Assembly: GCF_900185725.1 (NCBI RefSeq)
Contig: NZ_FYAU01000036.1
Location: 186,001-250,000, forward strand
DNA from: Stappia sp. TSB10P1A
GTDB taxonomy: Bacteria > Pseudomonadota > Alphaproteobacteria > Rhizobiales > Stappiaceae
Length of the DNA: 64,000 nt
Reading direction: 5' to 3'
Part shown: positions 34,862 to 43,511 of the stretch, piece after piece
Layout: each line of letters starts with the position of its first letter
Position numbering within the stretch: the stretch's first letter is position 1
Position numbers and translations under genes: made by a program
The notes under the pieces: generated by a model
What the model was told of the DNA's origin: nothing
What the model saw: only the letters and a program-made list of their open reading frames with translations
Databases searched by the model: none

Positions 34862-35650
34862 CTACTGGCACCAGGGCGCGCGGCGCGGCTTGGTATCGAG
34901 GTGCAAATGATCGTCGTGATGGGCATCCGATCCGGGCCCGAGAACGGTGGTAAATGGCCCGCAGGCGGCTGTCCGCAGCGATTTTTGCAGAAAATCGGCG
35001 GGCTCGTCGCCGGTCGGGCGCGGGGCGACGGCGAATTCCCGGCCGTCCTCCAGCACCAGCCCGCGGATATCTATCGCCCGGCCGAAGGAATGTTCGCTGA
35101 GCCTTGCGCCGGCCACCCGGTTCCGCCCGCGGCAATGATAGGAGGCCGCGACCCGGATTTCGGCCACATCCGCACCCAGGGTGGAGCGGGTAAGCGGATG
35201 GATCACCCCGGCGGCGAAGCGTGCCGCCACCAGCGCCGTGTCGCAGGACAGCACGGCCGGCGGCACCAGGGCCATGGCGCCCACCCGCGACAGCGACACC
35301 GGATCCTCGATGCCGCAGGCGCCGAGCGCCTCGATCTCCGGCAGCGGCTCGAACCGAGCGCCGAGGCTGGAAAGAGCCTGCGCGCAGGGGCTGGCCGCAG
35401 GCGCGATCCCCGCCGCCGCCGGCGCCTCCACCGGGGATAGCGGCGGCTTGGCCCGGGGCGTCGAAACCGGGTTGTCCCCGCCCTCCTGCGGCCGCGAGGC
35501 GATCTCGACCTCGGGTCGCGGTTGCGGCAGGGGCGGCGCCGCCACCGCCGTGCCGACGAGGACAAGACCGGTCAGGAGCGCAAGCGGCGGGCGGAGCCAC
35601 CCGGCAAACGCGATCCTGTCGAAAAGTGACGTGTGCAAGGGCCTGTCCAC
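34862..35650 (-). CDS. Extensin-like C-terminal domain protein, exported
   Basis: About 262 residues from a GTG at 35650. A hydrophobic N-terminal signal ([16 protein letters not shown]), a proline-rich segment, then an extensin-like C domain: [12 protein letters not shown]-like [34 protein letters not shown] and [11 protein letters not shown] with His/Asp residues resembling the metal sites of D-Ala-D-Ala carboxypeptidases of the VanY type. A cell-wall peptidase role is a guess; the family is uncharacterised. The start is uncertain because the frame stays open upstream and the ribosome site is weak. Confidence 0.7.
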   Translation of the reverse strand: MDRPLHTSLFDRIAFAGWLRPPLALLTGLVLVGTAVAAPPLPQPRPEVEIASRPQEGGDNPVSTPRAKPPLSPVEAPAAAGIAPAASPCAQALSSLGARFEPLPEIEALGACGIEDPVSLSRVGAMALVPPAVLSCDTALVAARFAAGVIHPLTRSTLGADVAEIRVAASYHCRGRNRVAGARLSEHSFGRAIDIRGLVLEDGREFAVAPRPTGDEPADFLQKSLRTAACGPFTTVLGPGSDAHHDDHLHLDTKPRRAPWCQ

Positions 35651-35910
35651 GCTCCGCCTGCGGCGCGATCGGCCCGGCGTTCCCCGCAAGACTGGCCGCA
35701 AATCATGGCACCCGTTCGGCAATCTGTCGTCCGGCACAGGGTTTTCCCGCCGCCAACCGACCGCCAACCGGTGGGCTTTCCCCGCGCCGGGCAGACGCCG
35801 GCCGCGCAGCGGGCGCGATCCGGCGGCGCAACCGGCGGCCGGATCGCCGGATGGCGGGCCGACCATCGCGCGGGGATTTCCGGCCGGAAAATCGCGCGGG
35901 TACGCTTGCA

Positions 35911-35946
35911 AAAATTGAGAGGAATTTTGCAAAATTCCCTCTCAAA
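35911..35946 (-). terminator. Rho-independent terminator of the tonB operon
   Basis: A near-perfect inverted repeat with TTGAGAGG arms and an AATTTT/AAAATT core (35915-35945, one-base bulge) is followed on the minus strand by TTTTT. It starts 36 bases after the tonB stop. The 331-base gap 35651-35981 holds this structure and nothing else that I can support. The AT-rich palindrome could double as an operator for the extensin-like gene downstream. Confidence 0.6.
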
Positions 35947-35981
35947 TCGGCCCGAAATTGCGTTTCGCCGCGCAAACCCGC

Positions 35982-37100
35982 TCAAAAGGCGATCGGCACC
36001 GTGAAAGTCCAGGTGTTGCGCCGGGCCTGCGGCGGGATCGGGGGAAAAGGCTGCGCCCGCTGCACCGTGCTCACCGCCTCGCGGTCGATCGCCTCGTTGC
36101 CGGAACTGCGCGCCACCCGCACGCCGGCAAGGCTGCCATTGCTGGCGACGACGAAGGCGATCAGCGCCTCGCCGCGCTGCCGCCCGACGCTGCCGCGCCG
36201 CTTGGCCCGGTTCACCTTGCGATAGATCTGCCCCATGTAGTTCGAGGCCTCGGCATTGCCGAACTCGCTGGACGCGCCGGCCCGCTCGGAGCCGCCGGCC
36301 TTGGCGGTGGCGTTCGACTGGCCGCCAGCGCCGCTGGTGCTTGCCGCCTTCGCGGCGCGGGCCGGCTTCTCCGTCTGCCGCTTGACCGTGTCGGACTTGC
36401 GGGCCGGCGCCGGCTGGCGGGTCTCGGCGACCTCGAGGTCGGCCGGGCGGGCTTGGGGCACCGGCACGGCGACGGTCGCCTCCAGCCGCTCGGTCGAGGG
36501 CACGGGCTCGGCCTCCTGCGGCGCGACGCTGGCCTGCACGGGCGCGGTCTCTGGCGCGGTCTCCGGCGGCGTCTCGTCCGGCCGTTCGACGGCGGTCGGA
36601 ACGGCGGTCGCGGCAAGGCCGGGCGCCAGCGCCGCGATCTCCATCGGCACCGCCTCGGATGTCACCTCCTCGGATGTCACGGCTTCGGGCGTCAGGGCTT
36701 CGGCCGTGACCGGCTCGGTCGTCGCGGGTTCTGTCGGCGGCTCGACCGCCTCGACAAGCTCGTCCGGCGGCAGCGCCTCGCTGGTCGGCGCCTCGGGCGC
36801 CGCCTCCGCCTCGCTGACGCTCTCCACCAGCGCGGTCGCGTGCTCCACCGCCTTCACCCCTTCCGGGGCATCGACCGGCGTCACCACCTCGGTGGTCTCG
36901 CTGACGGCCTCGGTCACCTCGCCCTCGCTGCCGGCCTGCAAGGCGTCATAAAAGCCCTGGCCCAGTTCGGCCGAGAGAAAGGCGCTGCCGCCCTCCAGCT
37001 CCAGCCCCGGCTCGCCGCCCGCCAGCACGGCGATGGCGGCGGCATGAACCACGGTGGAAATCGCCAGGGCGACGACGACATGATGCGGTCGCAGCTTCAT
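35982..37100 (-). CDS. tonB: TonB, energy transducer for outer-membrane receptors
   Basis: 372 residues. One membrane helix near the N terminus (VVVALAISTVVHAAAIAVLAG, with the essential His near its end), a long Pro/Glu/Ala-rich periplasmic spacer (about residues 60-280), and a TonB C-terminal domain: YMGQIYRKVNRAKRR, ALIAFVVASNGSLAGVRVARSSGNEAIDREAV and PFPPIPP. It couples the ExbBD proton channel to the haem receptor encoded at the other end of the operon. Overlaps the second exbD by four bases. Confidence 0.92.
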   Translation of the reverse strand: MKLRPHHVVVALAISTVVHAAAIAVLAGGEPGLELEGGSAFLSAELGQGFYDALQAGSEGEVTEAVSETTEVVTPVDAPEGVKAVEHATALVESVSEAEAAPEAPTSEALPPDELVEAVEPPTEPATTEPVTAEALTPEAVTSEEVTSEAVPMEIAALAPGLAATAVPTAVERPDETPPETAPETAPVQASVAPQEAEPVPSTERLEATVAVPVPQARPADLEVAETRQPAPARKSDTVKRQTEKPARAAKAASTSGAGGQSNATAKAGGSERAGASSEFGNAEASNYMGQIYRKVNRAKRRGSVGRQRGEALIAFVVASNGSLAGVRVARSSGNEAIDREAVSTVQRAQPFPPIPPQARRNTWTFTVPIAF

Positions 37101-37528
37101 CGCTCCACCCCGCTGGTGACGAGCGACACGCTGCCGGCGCCGGCCCGGTAGAGGTCCTCGGCGATTTCCAGGACGCGGGCGGCGCCAAGGTCGCGGTCGA
37201 CGGCGAGCATGACGGGCGGGCCACTGGTGCCCCCCTCGCCCTCGCTCGCCTCGCCTGCCGGCACGCCCGGTGAAAGTGCCGCGAGATAGGCGGCAATGTC
37301 GGTCGGCTGGCCGCGATAGGTGAGCGCGCCGTCCTTGTCGACGAACAGCGCGTCGGGCGGCGCCAGCGGCGGGGCGTCGACGGTCTCGGCCAGCGTCACC
37401 GACGGCTCGACCGGCGGCGCGAGCTGGCCGGCGATCAGGAAGAAGATCAGCATCAGGAAGACGATGTTGATCAGGGAAATGGTACTTTCCGCCTGGCGCT
37501 TCGGCGGCCTCTGCCGGATCCGGATCAT
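37097..37528 (-). CDS. exbD: ExbD-type biopolymer transport protein (second of two)
   Basis: 143 residues with one membrane helix near the N terminus (STISLINIVFLMLIFFLIAGQL) and a periplasmic domain of ExbD/TolR type. The conserved membrane Asp of ExbD is not in this helix: the usual D position reads N (LINIVFLML), while the first ExbD in the operon has LIDVIFLLL. It overlaps tonB and the first exbD by four bases each. This paralogue may be a specialised or regulatory stator subunit. Confidence 0.85.
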   Translation of the reverse strand: MIRIRQRPPKRQAESTISLINIVFLMLIFFLIAGQLAPPVEPSVTLAETVDAPPLAPPDALFVDKDGALTYRGQPTDIAAYLAALSPGVPAGEASEGEGGTSGPPVMLAVDRDLGAARVLEIAEDLYRAGAGSVSLVTSGVER

Positions 37529-37914
37529 TTCGGCCTCGCCACGATCACCTTGAGCGCGTTGCCGCCGCGCAGCAGTTCCAGCGCGCTCACCAGATCCTGG
37601 GCGCGCGCGCCCTCGCGCGGCACCAGCAGCGCGGTCTTGGCGCCGGCCTCGATCAGCGCGGAAATGGCGGTGCCCGGCGCCCGCGGATCAATGAGGGTGC
37701 CGTTCACGGTGAGGCCGTCCGCATCGACGGTGGCGAAGATGTCCGGCCGCGCGGCCGCGCCGCCGGTGCCGCCGCCCGGCGCCGCCAGATCGACCTGCGC
37801 GAAGCGCGTGAAGGTCGACGACAGCATGAAGAACAGCAGCAGCAGGAAGATGACGTCGATCAGCGACGTCAGCGACAGGCGGCGGCGGCGCGGGCTGGCG
37901 AATTCAATGCGCAT
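37525..37914 (-). CDS. exbD: ExbD-type biopolymer transport protein (first of two)
   Basis: 129 residues. The membrane helix SLTSLIDVIFLLLLFFMLSSTF contains the conserved Asp that carries protons, followed by a short periplasmic ExbD/TolR domain. It overlaps exbB by 11 bases and the second exbD by four. Together with ExbB it forms the proton-driven motor for TonB. Confidence 0.88.
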   Translation of the reverse strand: MRIEFASPRRRRLSLTSLIDVIFLLLLFFMLSSTFTRFAQVDLAAPGGGTGGAAARPDIFATVDADGLTVNGTLIDPRAPGTAISALIEAGAKTALLVPREGARAQDLVSALELLRGGNALKVIVARPK

Positions 37915-38611
37915 TGGCGACCCGCTCGAAGCCCCCCGCCTCAGTGTCCGCGAGCGGGTCGGCGGCGCGCGCGCCCCGCGCCTGTTGGAGCAGCACGGCC
38001 GAGGCCAGCGTCTCGATGGCGACCTTCTCGTCCTCGATGCGGGATTCCAGGAAGGTGACGACGAGGGAGACCGGCATGGCGACGGCCAGACCGGCGGCGG
38101 TGGTCAGCAGCGCCACCCAGATGCCGCCGGCGAGCAGCGACGGATCGACGGCGTTGCCGGCCTCCTGCAGCTTCTGGAAGGCCTCGATCATGCCGAGCAC
38201 GGTGCCGAACAGGCCGAGCAGCGGCGCGATCTGGGCGATGGCGTCGAGCGCCTTCATGCCGCGGTTGAAGCCGTGCAGGCGGCGGGTCGCCGCCCGGGCG
38301 ATCTCCTCCTCGACCAGCGCCTTGTCGACAGTGCCGGCCTCGCCCGCCTGCAAGGCGATGGCGACCGCCTCCTCGGAAGCGCTGCGGATGTCGCCGAGCG
38401 CCTGCCAGGCCTCGCGGTGGCGGCCATGGCCCCACAGGCGCACGGCGGCCTCGGCCCGGCCCGGCCGGCCGACCCGCTCCAGCCAGAACTGGGCGAGCTT
38501 GAGGATCACCACTGCCAGCGCGACGACGGAGAGCACGGCGAGCAGGGCGACGACGGGGCCGCCAAGCTCCAGGAAGTCGGTGACGGGGCGCAGGATATCG
38601 GCAAAGGACAT
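37904..38611 (-). CDS. exbB: ExbB/TolQ-type proton channel protein
   Basis: 235 residues with three membrane segments (about 14-40 and two after residue 115) and the family motifs GFNRGMKALDAIAQIAPLLGLFGTVLGMIEAF and GIWVALLTTAAGLAVAMP. Forms the channel for the ExbD pair. It follows a small exported protein gene 18 bases upstream and overlaps the first exbD. Confidence 0.9.
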   Translation of the reverse strand: MSFADILRPVTDFLELGGPVVALLAVLSVVALAVVILKLAQFWLERVGRPGRAEAAVRLWGHGRHREAWQALGDIRSASEEAVAIALQAGEAGTVDKALVEEEIARAATRRLHGFNRGMKALDAIAQIAPLLGLFGTVLGMIEAFQKLQEAGNAVDPSLLAGGIWVALLTTAAGLAVAMPVSLVVTFLESRIEDEKVAIETLASAVLLQQARGARAADPLADTEAGGFERVANAH

Positions 38612-38629
38612 GGTCGGTTCCCAGCAGGG

Positions 38630-39085
38630 TTATCGGATCAGGGCTATCTCGGTGCGGCTCGACAGCGACAGCGCCGCCCGGCAATGCGCCGCCGCGCCCG
38701 CCTCGCCGCACTGGGCCGGCCCGTTGACGAGCAGGCGGCCGAGCCCCTCGCACGGGGCCCCGGCCAGGTCGAACTGGCGCACCGAGGTCTTGTCCTCCGG
38801 CAGCGCGCCGAAGTCGAACGTGGTCAGCCGGTCGACCAGCCCGTCGCTGTCGAACAGCACAAACTCGAATCGCGGCTGCGGCAGCTCGGCCCCGGTCGCA
38901 TTGCGCACCACGAAGGTGAGCCGGCAGCCGCCCGCGCCGTTGTCGACGGCGCGGTTCAGCTCGATGTGAAGTGCCGCCGGGGCCGCCCCGTCAGCCGGAG
39001 CGTCCCCGGCGGCCCGCGCCGGGCCGCCCCACAGGGCGACGGCGGTCAAGGCCGCCGCCGCCGCGATTTCCAGTCTCAGTCCCAT
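38630..39085 (-). CDS. Small exported protein of unknown function in the TonB operon
   Basis: 151 residues with a signal peptide (LEIAAAAALTAVALWGGPARA) and a single beta-rich domain with four Cys in the mature part (GGCRLTF, GAPCEG, AQCGE, HCRAAL), which could form two disulfides. No family name is recognised with certainty. Its place between the haem receptor and exbB, in the same operon, suggests a periplasmic role in receptor-linked uptake. Confidence 0.65.
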   Translation of the reverse strand: MGLRLEIAAAAALTAVALWGGPARAAGDAPADGAAPAALHIELNRAVDNGAGGCRLTFVVRNATGAELPQPRFEFVLFDSDGLVDRLTTFDFGALPEDKTSVRQFDLAGAPCEGLGRLLVNGPAQCGEAGAAAHCRAALSLSSRTEIALIR

Positions 39086-39103
39086 TCGCTACTCCCGATC
39101 AGC

Positions 39104-41221
39104 CTACCAGCCGAGGGTCTTGGCCAGCGTCAACTTGAACGTGCGCCCCTTGGCATCGTCGCCGGCGAGGTTGTTACGGTATTGCTTGTCGAACAAGTTC
39201 TCCACCGAGCCGCGCAGTTCGAACCCGGCCAACTGCCCCTCGCCCGGCTTCCAGTCGACGAAGAGACCGTGCACCGAATAGCCGCCATAGGCGCGGTTGG
39301 CGGTGGCACCGGTGCTCATCGACCCGGCGAACAGGCCGCGCCAGCCGAAGGACAGATCGTAGTCCGGCAGACGGCCGCCGAGCGTCACCGCCAGCGTGTC
39401 GGCCGGAATGGTGTTGAGCGTCGCGCCGGTCGCCTTGTTCGTGCCGTGGACATGGCTGAAGGCGAGGCTGCCGAAGACATATTCCGAATCATAGGCCGCC
39501 TCGACCTCGACGCCCATGATCTCCGCATGGGTGACGTTGGTATAGTAGGGGACCGGCGTCGGCAGGCCGCGCGCCGGGTTGGCGACGATCATGTCCTTGA
39601 GATCGTTGTAGAAGCCCGTGGTCTTGATCTGCAGGCTGTCGTTCTTCTCGAAAAGGTCGAAGGTCGACACGGCGAAGCCGACCTCGACGCTGTTCGAGCT
39701 CTCCTTGGTCAGCCCGAGGCTGACGGTGCGCCCGCCCGGATAATTGCCGTCCGCCGGATTGGTCGAATAGAGCTCGTCCAGCGTCGGGACGCGCTCGGTA
39801 TGGGCGAGCGAGCCGAACAGCGAGAACGTGTCGTTCAGCTTGTACATCACCGCGATCTTCGGCGAGAAGGCGGTCTCGTTCTGCTTCCTGCCGCCGATGA
39901 CGGCGGCCGCCGGATCGAGCTGGACGAAGTCGACGCGCACGCCGGGAATGAGGGTCAGCCGGTCGTTCCAGACGAATTCGTTCTGGGCGAAGAAGCCGAA
40001 CTTGGTGTCCGTGCCTTCCGGATGGAAGGAGACGTCGCCGAAGCGGGTGGTGGCGATGCGCTCCTGGTAGCTGACCTGGGTGCCGAAGGTGAAGTAGTTT
40101 CGGATGCTGTCGCCGACATAGTCGAAGGTGTTCTCTACCCGGCCCGACCAGGTGCGGTAGCCGTATTCGCTGTCGAAGAACAACGGCGAGGGAATCGGCG
40201 CCGAGGCGTTGCTCTGCTTCACCTGAGTGTCCGAGAAGCTGAGGTTCAGCTTGAGGTTCAGCCAGGGATTGTCGCTGGCCGGGTTTTCATAGATGAGGGC
40301 CACCGTCTGGTCGGTGATGTCGCGGTCGATGGTGCCGAAGCCGAGCGTGCCGGTCAGCGAATACTGGGCGTTGTCGTCCTCGCTCTGCCAACGCTCGTAG
40401 GACAGGCGCAGCGACTGCTCGTTGTTGTCGCCGAAGCGGTGGACGACCTTGGCAAGACCGGAGAAGGCCTCGAAATCGGAGCCGACGACCGGCCGGCCGA
40501 GGCCGTTCTCATATTCGCCCGAGCGACGGAAGTTGCCGTTCAGCAGCACCGAGGTCTGCTCGGAGAAGGCATAGGCGGCGGTGACCGAGGCCAGGGCGCC
40601 GTCCTTGTTGGAATCGTACATCGTCTTCAGACGCACGGCGCCGGTGTCGCCCGGCTTGATGAAGTCCTCCGGGTCCTTGGTGGTGAAATTGATCACGCCG
40701 CCGATGGCGCCCGACCCGTAAAGGGTGGACGAGGCCGGACCGCGCAGCACCTCGACCCGCTTGTAAAGCTCGGGATCGGAGAAGAACGAGCCCATGCGGT
40801 ACTGTTCGTAGAACTTCACCGCGCCGTCGACGGAGACGATGATCTTCGATTCGTCCGAGGAACCGAGATCGCCGATGCCGCGAATGTTGAAGGACTGGCC
40901 GCCGACGCGGTCGCTGCCGACCACCGTGATGCCCGGCACCTGGCGGAAGATGTCGCCGATGGTCATCGGCTGCTCGGCGTCGATGTCCTCCTGGTCGAGG
41001 ACGGTGACCGCCTGCGGCGTGTCGATCGCCACCTTCTCGACGCCGGCGCCGACGACGATGCGCTGCAGTGCCGTGCTGCGGGCCGGATCGCCCTCCGCCG
41101 GCACGTCCTGCGCAAGAGCGCCCGAAATTCCCGTCAGCGCGCAGAACGCGACGCCGCTCATCAAGACAGCGGCCCTGCCCGCCGCCGTCTTTTCAATCCT
41201 GTACGAGCCTGCCAGCCCCAT
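39104..41221 (-). CDS. TonB-dependent haem/haemoglobin receptor
   Basis: 705 residues. A signal peptide ends near ALAQ, a TonB box lies in ALQRIVVGAG, and the plug follows (ITVVGSDRVGGQSFNIRGIGD, KRVEVLRGPASSTLYGSGAIGGVINF). The barrel carries the haem-receptor region ERVPTLDELYSTNPADG near residue 500 and ends KLTLAKTLGW. The family takes up haem, haemoglobin or related iron sources. It is the first gene of the tonB operon and diverges from hmuSTUV across a promoter with two RirA-type operators. GGAG is seven bases before the ATG. Confidence 0.9.
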   Translation of the reverse strand: MGLAGSYRIEKTAAGRAAVLMSGVAFCALTGISGALAQDVPAEGDPARSTALQRIVVGAGVEKVAIDTPQAVTVLDQEDIDAEQPMTIGDIFRQVPGITVVGSDRVGGQSFNIRGIGDLGSSDESKIIVSVDGAVKFYEQYRMGSFFSDPELYKRVEVLRGPASSTLYGSGAIGGVINFTTKDPEDFIKPGDTGAVRLKTMYDSNKDGALASVTAAYAFSEQTSVLLNGNFRRSGEYENGLGRPVVGSDFEAFSGLAKVVHRFGDNNEQSLRLSYERWQSEDDNAQYSLTGTLGFGTIDRDITDQTVALIYENPASDNPWLNLKLNLSFSDTQVKQSNASAPIPSPLFFDSEYGYRTWSGRVENTFDYVGDSIRNYFTFGTQVSYQERIATTRFGDVSFHPEGTDTKFGFFAQNEFVWNDRLTLIPGVRVDFVQLDPAAAVIGGRKQNETAFSPKIAVMYKLNDTFSLFGSLAHTERVPTLDELYSTNPADGNYPGGRTVSLGLTKESSNSVEVGFAVSTFDLFEKNDSLQIKTTGFYNDLKDMIVANPARGLPTPVPYYTNVTHAEIMGVEVEAAYDSEYVFGSLAFSHVHGTNKATGATLNTIPADTLAVTLGGRLPDYDLSFGWRGLFAGSMSTGATANRAYGGYSVHGLFVDWKPGEGQLAGFELRGSVENLFDKQYRNNLAGDDAKGRTFKLTLAKTLGW

Positions 41222-41290
41222 TTGACAACTCCATCATGGTCGATCGCTCGCTGGCACGCGCTTGCTTGCTCGTCGTTTGGTGATAAAACT

Positions 41291-41305
41291 TGAGATAGTT
41301 ACTCA
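41291..41305. promoter_or_regulatory. Iron-responsive operator 1 (RirA type)
   Basis: TGA-GATAGTTAC-TCA fits TGA-N9-TCA, the RirA-binding pattern of rhizobial iron uptake genes. It is about 70 bases upstream of the haem receptor start, in the AT-rich part of the 306-base divergent promoter 41222-41527. RirA binding is inferred from pattern and context. Confidence 0.6.
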
Positions 41306-41328
41306 GGTATTGATGTCGTTACAAAACA

Positions 41329-41343
41329 TGAGTAATTGAGTCA
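41329..41343. promoter_or_regulatory. Iron-responsive operator 2 (RirA type)
   Basis: TGA-GTAATTGAG-TCA is a second exact TGA-N9-TCA match, 38 bases from the first. It may serve hmuSTUV while the other serves the receptor operon. Nothing else recognised lies between 41344 and 41527. Confidence 0.6.
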
Positions 41344-41527
41344 AGTATGTGATCGGCCTTCCGGTCGCAGGAAATCCGTCCGGCACCCAGCCAGCCCCCC
41401 TTTCGCCCGGGATCGCCCGGCGGCGAAGGGCGCAAGCAACGGTCCAAACCGACCGGCCGCAAGGATGCGAGACCGCCGCAAGGTGCGGTCCGCCCCGCCG
41501 TGGCCGCTGGCAACAAGGTGATCCCCC

Positions 41528-42589
41528 ATGACCCGTGAAACCACCGACTTCGAACATGTCCGCCGGATGCGGGCCGAGAACCCCAAGATGCGCGAGCGCG
41601 ACCTTGCCCGCATGCTCGGCCTCAGCGAGGCGGAGTTCGTCTCCGCCTTCTGCGGCCAGGGCGTCAGCCGCATCGACATCCGCTTCGACGAGATCTTCAC
41701 GGGGCTTCGCGGCGTCGGCGAAGTGATGGCGCTGACCCGCAACGAGAGCGCGGTGCACGAGAAGATCGGCGTCTACGAGCGCTTCGTGCCGGGCAAGCGG
41801 GCGGCGATGATGCTGGGCGCGGACATCGACACGCGCATGTTCCCGACCGCCTGGGCGCATGGTTTCGCCGTCGCCAAGACCGGCGAGGACGGGGTCGAGC
41901 GCCTCAGCCTGCAGTTCTTCGACGCGCATGGCGATGCGGTGCACAAGGTGCATACGCGCCCCGGCACCGACATGGCCGCCTGGACCGCGCTGGTGGAGAG
42001 CCTGCTCGCCGACGACCAGGAGCCGGGCCTGCTGAGCGAAGTGACCCCGGCGGAAGTGTCGGCGCGCCCGGCGCTGGAGCGCGACAAGCAGGACGCGCTG
42101 CGCGAGCGCTGGCAGGCGCTGACCGACACGCACCAGTTCCACGGCATGCTGCGCGATCTCGACCTGCACCGGCTGAACGCGCTCACCCTGGCCGGCGACG
42201 ACTATGCCTGGCCGCTGGCCGAGGGGGCGGTGCCGGCAATGATGCAGGCGGCGGCGGAAAGCGGCCAGCCGATCATGTGTTTCGTCGGCAATCGCGGCTG
42301 CATCCAGATCCATTCCGGGCCGATCGCCAAGATCGCGCCGATGGGGCCCTGGCTCAACGTGATGGATCCGGGCTTCCACCTGCATCTGCGCACCGACCAC
42401 ATCAAGGAGGCCTGGGCCGTGCGCAAGCCGACCAGCGACGGCAACGTCACCTCGGTCGAGGCCTATGACGCCGACGGCACGCTGGTCATCCAGTTCTTCG
42501 GCGTGCGCAAGGAAGGCCGCGCCGAGCGCGCCGACTGGCGCGGGCTGGTCGAGGGGCTGGCGCGCCCCGCGACCATCGCCGCCGAGTGA
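41528..42589 (+). CDS. hmuS: HmuS/HemS haem-handling protein
   Basis: 353 residues with the duplicated HemS/ChuX fold. Recognised stretches: RDLARMLGLSEAEFVSA, VYERFVPGKRAAMMLG, HQFHGMLRDLDLHRLNAL, and CFVGNRGCIQIHSGPI. HmuS binds haem in the cytoplasm and is described as a haem degrading or trafficking protein. It is the first gene of hmuSTUV; AAGGTG precedes the ATG. It overlaps hmuT slightly if a GTG at 42586 is used. Confidence 0.9.
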   Translation: MTRETTDFEHVRRMRAENPKMRERDLARMLGLSEAEFVSAFCGQGVSRIDIRFDEIFTGLRGVGEVMALTRNESAVHEKIGVYERFVPGKRAAMMLGADIDTRMFPTAWAHGFAVAKTGEDGVERLSLQFFDAHGDAVHKVHTRPGTDMAAWTALVESLLADDQEPGLLSEVTPAEVSARPALERDKQDALRERWQALTDTHQFHGMLRDLDLHRLNALTLAGDDYAWPLAEGAVPAMMQAAAESGQPIMCFVGNRGCIQIHSGPIAKIAPMGPWLNVMDPGFHLHLRTDHIKEAWAVRKPTSDGNVTSVEAYDADGTLVIQFFGVRKEGRAERADWRGLVEGLARPATIAAE

Positions 42590-42597
42590 CCCTCACC

Positions 42598-43509
42598 ATG
42601 TCTGGACGGATGATGACCCTTGTTTCCCTGCGGCCAAGCGGCCGCGCGCTTCGCCGCATCGCCCTTGCGGCCGCGCTCGCCCTGCCCGCCACCCCGGCCT
42701 TTGCCGAGGAGGCCGCGGACATTTCGGCCGCGCAGCGGATCGTCGCCATCGGCGGCTCGGTGACCGAGATCGTCTATGCGCTCGGCGAGGAGGCCCGGCT
42801 GGTGGCGCGCGATTCCACCAGCGGGTTCCCGCCGGCGGCGGCCGAACTCCCCGATGTCGGCTATATGCGCGCGCTCTCGCCCGAGGGCGTGCTGTCGGTG
42901 CGGCCCGACGCGATCCTGATGCTGGAGGGCAGCGGCCCGCCGGAAGCCCTCGCCGTGCTGCGCGAGGCGGGCGTGCCGTATGTCTCGGTGCCCGAGAGCT
43001 TCGACCGCGCCGGCATCCTCGGCAAGATCGACCGGATCGGCGCCGCGATCGGCGCGGGCGACAAGGCGGCACGGCTTGCCGAAGAGGTGGGCGCTGCCCT
43101 GGACGAGGCCGTCGCCGAGGCCGCCGCGCGCGGCCGCGAGGCGCGCATCCTGTTCATCCTGTCGATGAATGGCGGGCGGATCCTTGCCTCGGGCACGGGA
43201 ACGGCCGCCAACGGCATGATCGAGCTGGCCGGCGCGCAGAACGCCATGGGCGTGTTCGAGGGCTACAAGCAGATCAACGACGAGGCGGTGATCGCGGCCG
43301 CCCCCGACGTGATCCTGATGATCAGCCGCGGCGAGAACCACACCGCTTCCGCCGACGAGGTGTTCGCCAATGCGGCGCTGGCGCAGACCCCGGCCGGGCA
43401 GAACCGGCGGCTGATCCAGATGGACGGGCTCTATCTGATCGGCTTCGGCCCGCGCACCGGCGCTGCCGTGCGCGACCTGTCGGCGGCGCTCGCCGAGTTG
43501 GGTCTTTGA
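42598..43509 (+). CDS. hmuT: HmuT, haem-binding ABC protein
   Basis: 303 residues. Signal peptide (RALRRIALAAALALPATPAFA) and a TroA-like binding fold: QRIVAIGGSVTEIVYALGEE, a Tyr near VGYMRALSPEGVLSVRPD typical of HmuT haem binding, and MISRGENHTA. It delivers haem to HmuU. The ATG at 42598 is preferred over the overlapping GTG at 42586 because it sits just before the signal sequence. Confidence 0.9.
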   Translation: MSGRMMTLVSLRPSGRALRRIALAAALALPATPAFAEEAADISAAQRIVAIGGSVTEIVYALGEEARLVARDSTSGFPPAAAELPDVGYMRALSPEGVLSVRPDAILMLEGSGPPEALAVLREAGVPYVSVPESFDRAGILGKIDRIGAAIGAGDKAARLAEEVGAALDEAVAEAAARGREARILFILSMNGGRILASGTGTAANGMIELAGAQNAMGVFEGYKQINDEAVIAAAPDVILMISRGENHTASADEVFANAALAQTPAGQNRRLIQMDGLYLIGFGPRTGAAVRDLSAALAELGL

Positions 43510-43511
43510 CG

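Noticed and set aside
37550-41293. A 1247-codon plus-strand frame antisense to exbD/exbB/haem receptor
   Set aside because: The minus-strand genes have clear family motifs, ribosome sites and operon overlaps; the antisense frame is His/Arg/Asp-rich noise.
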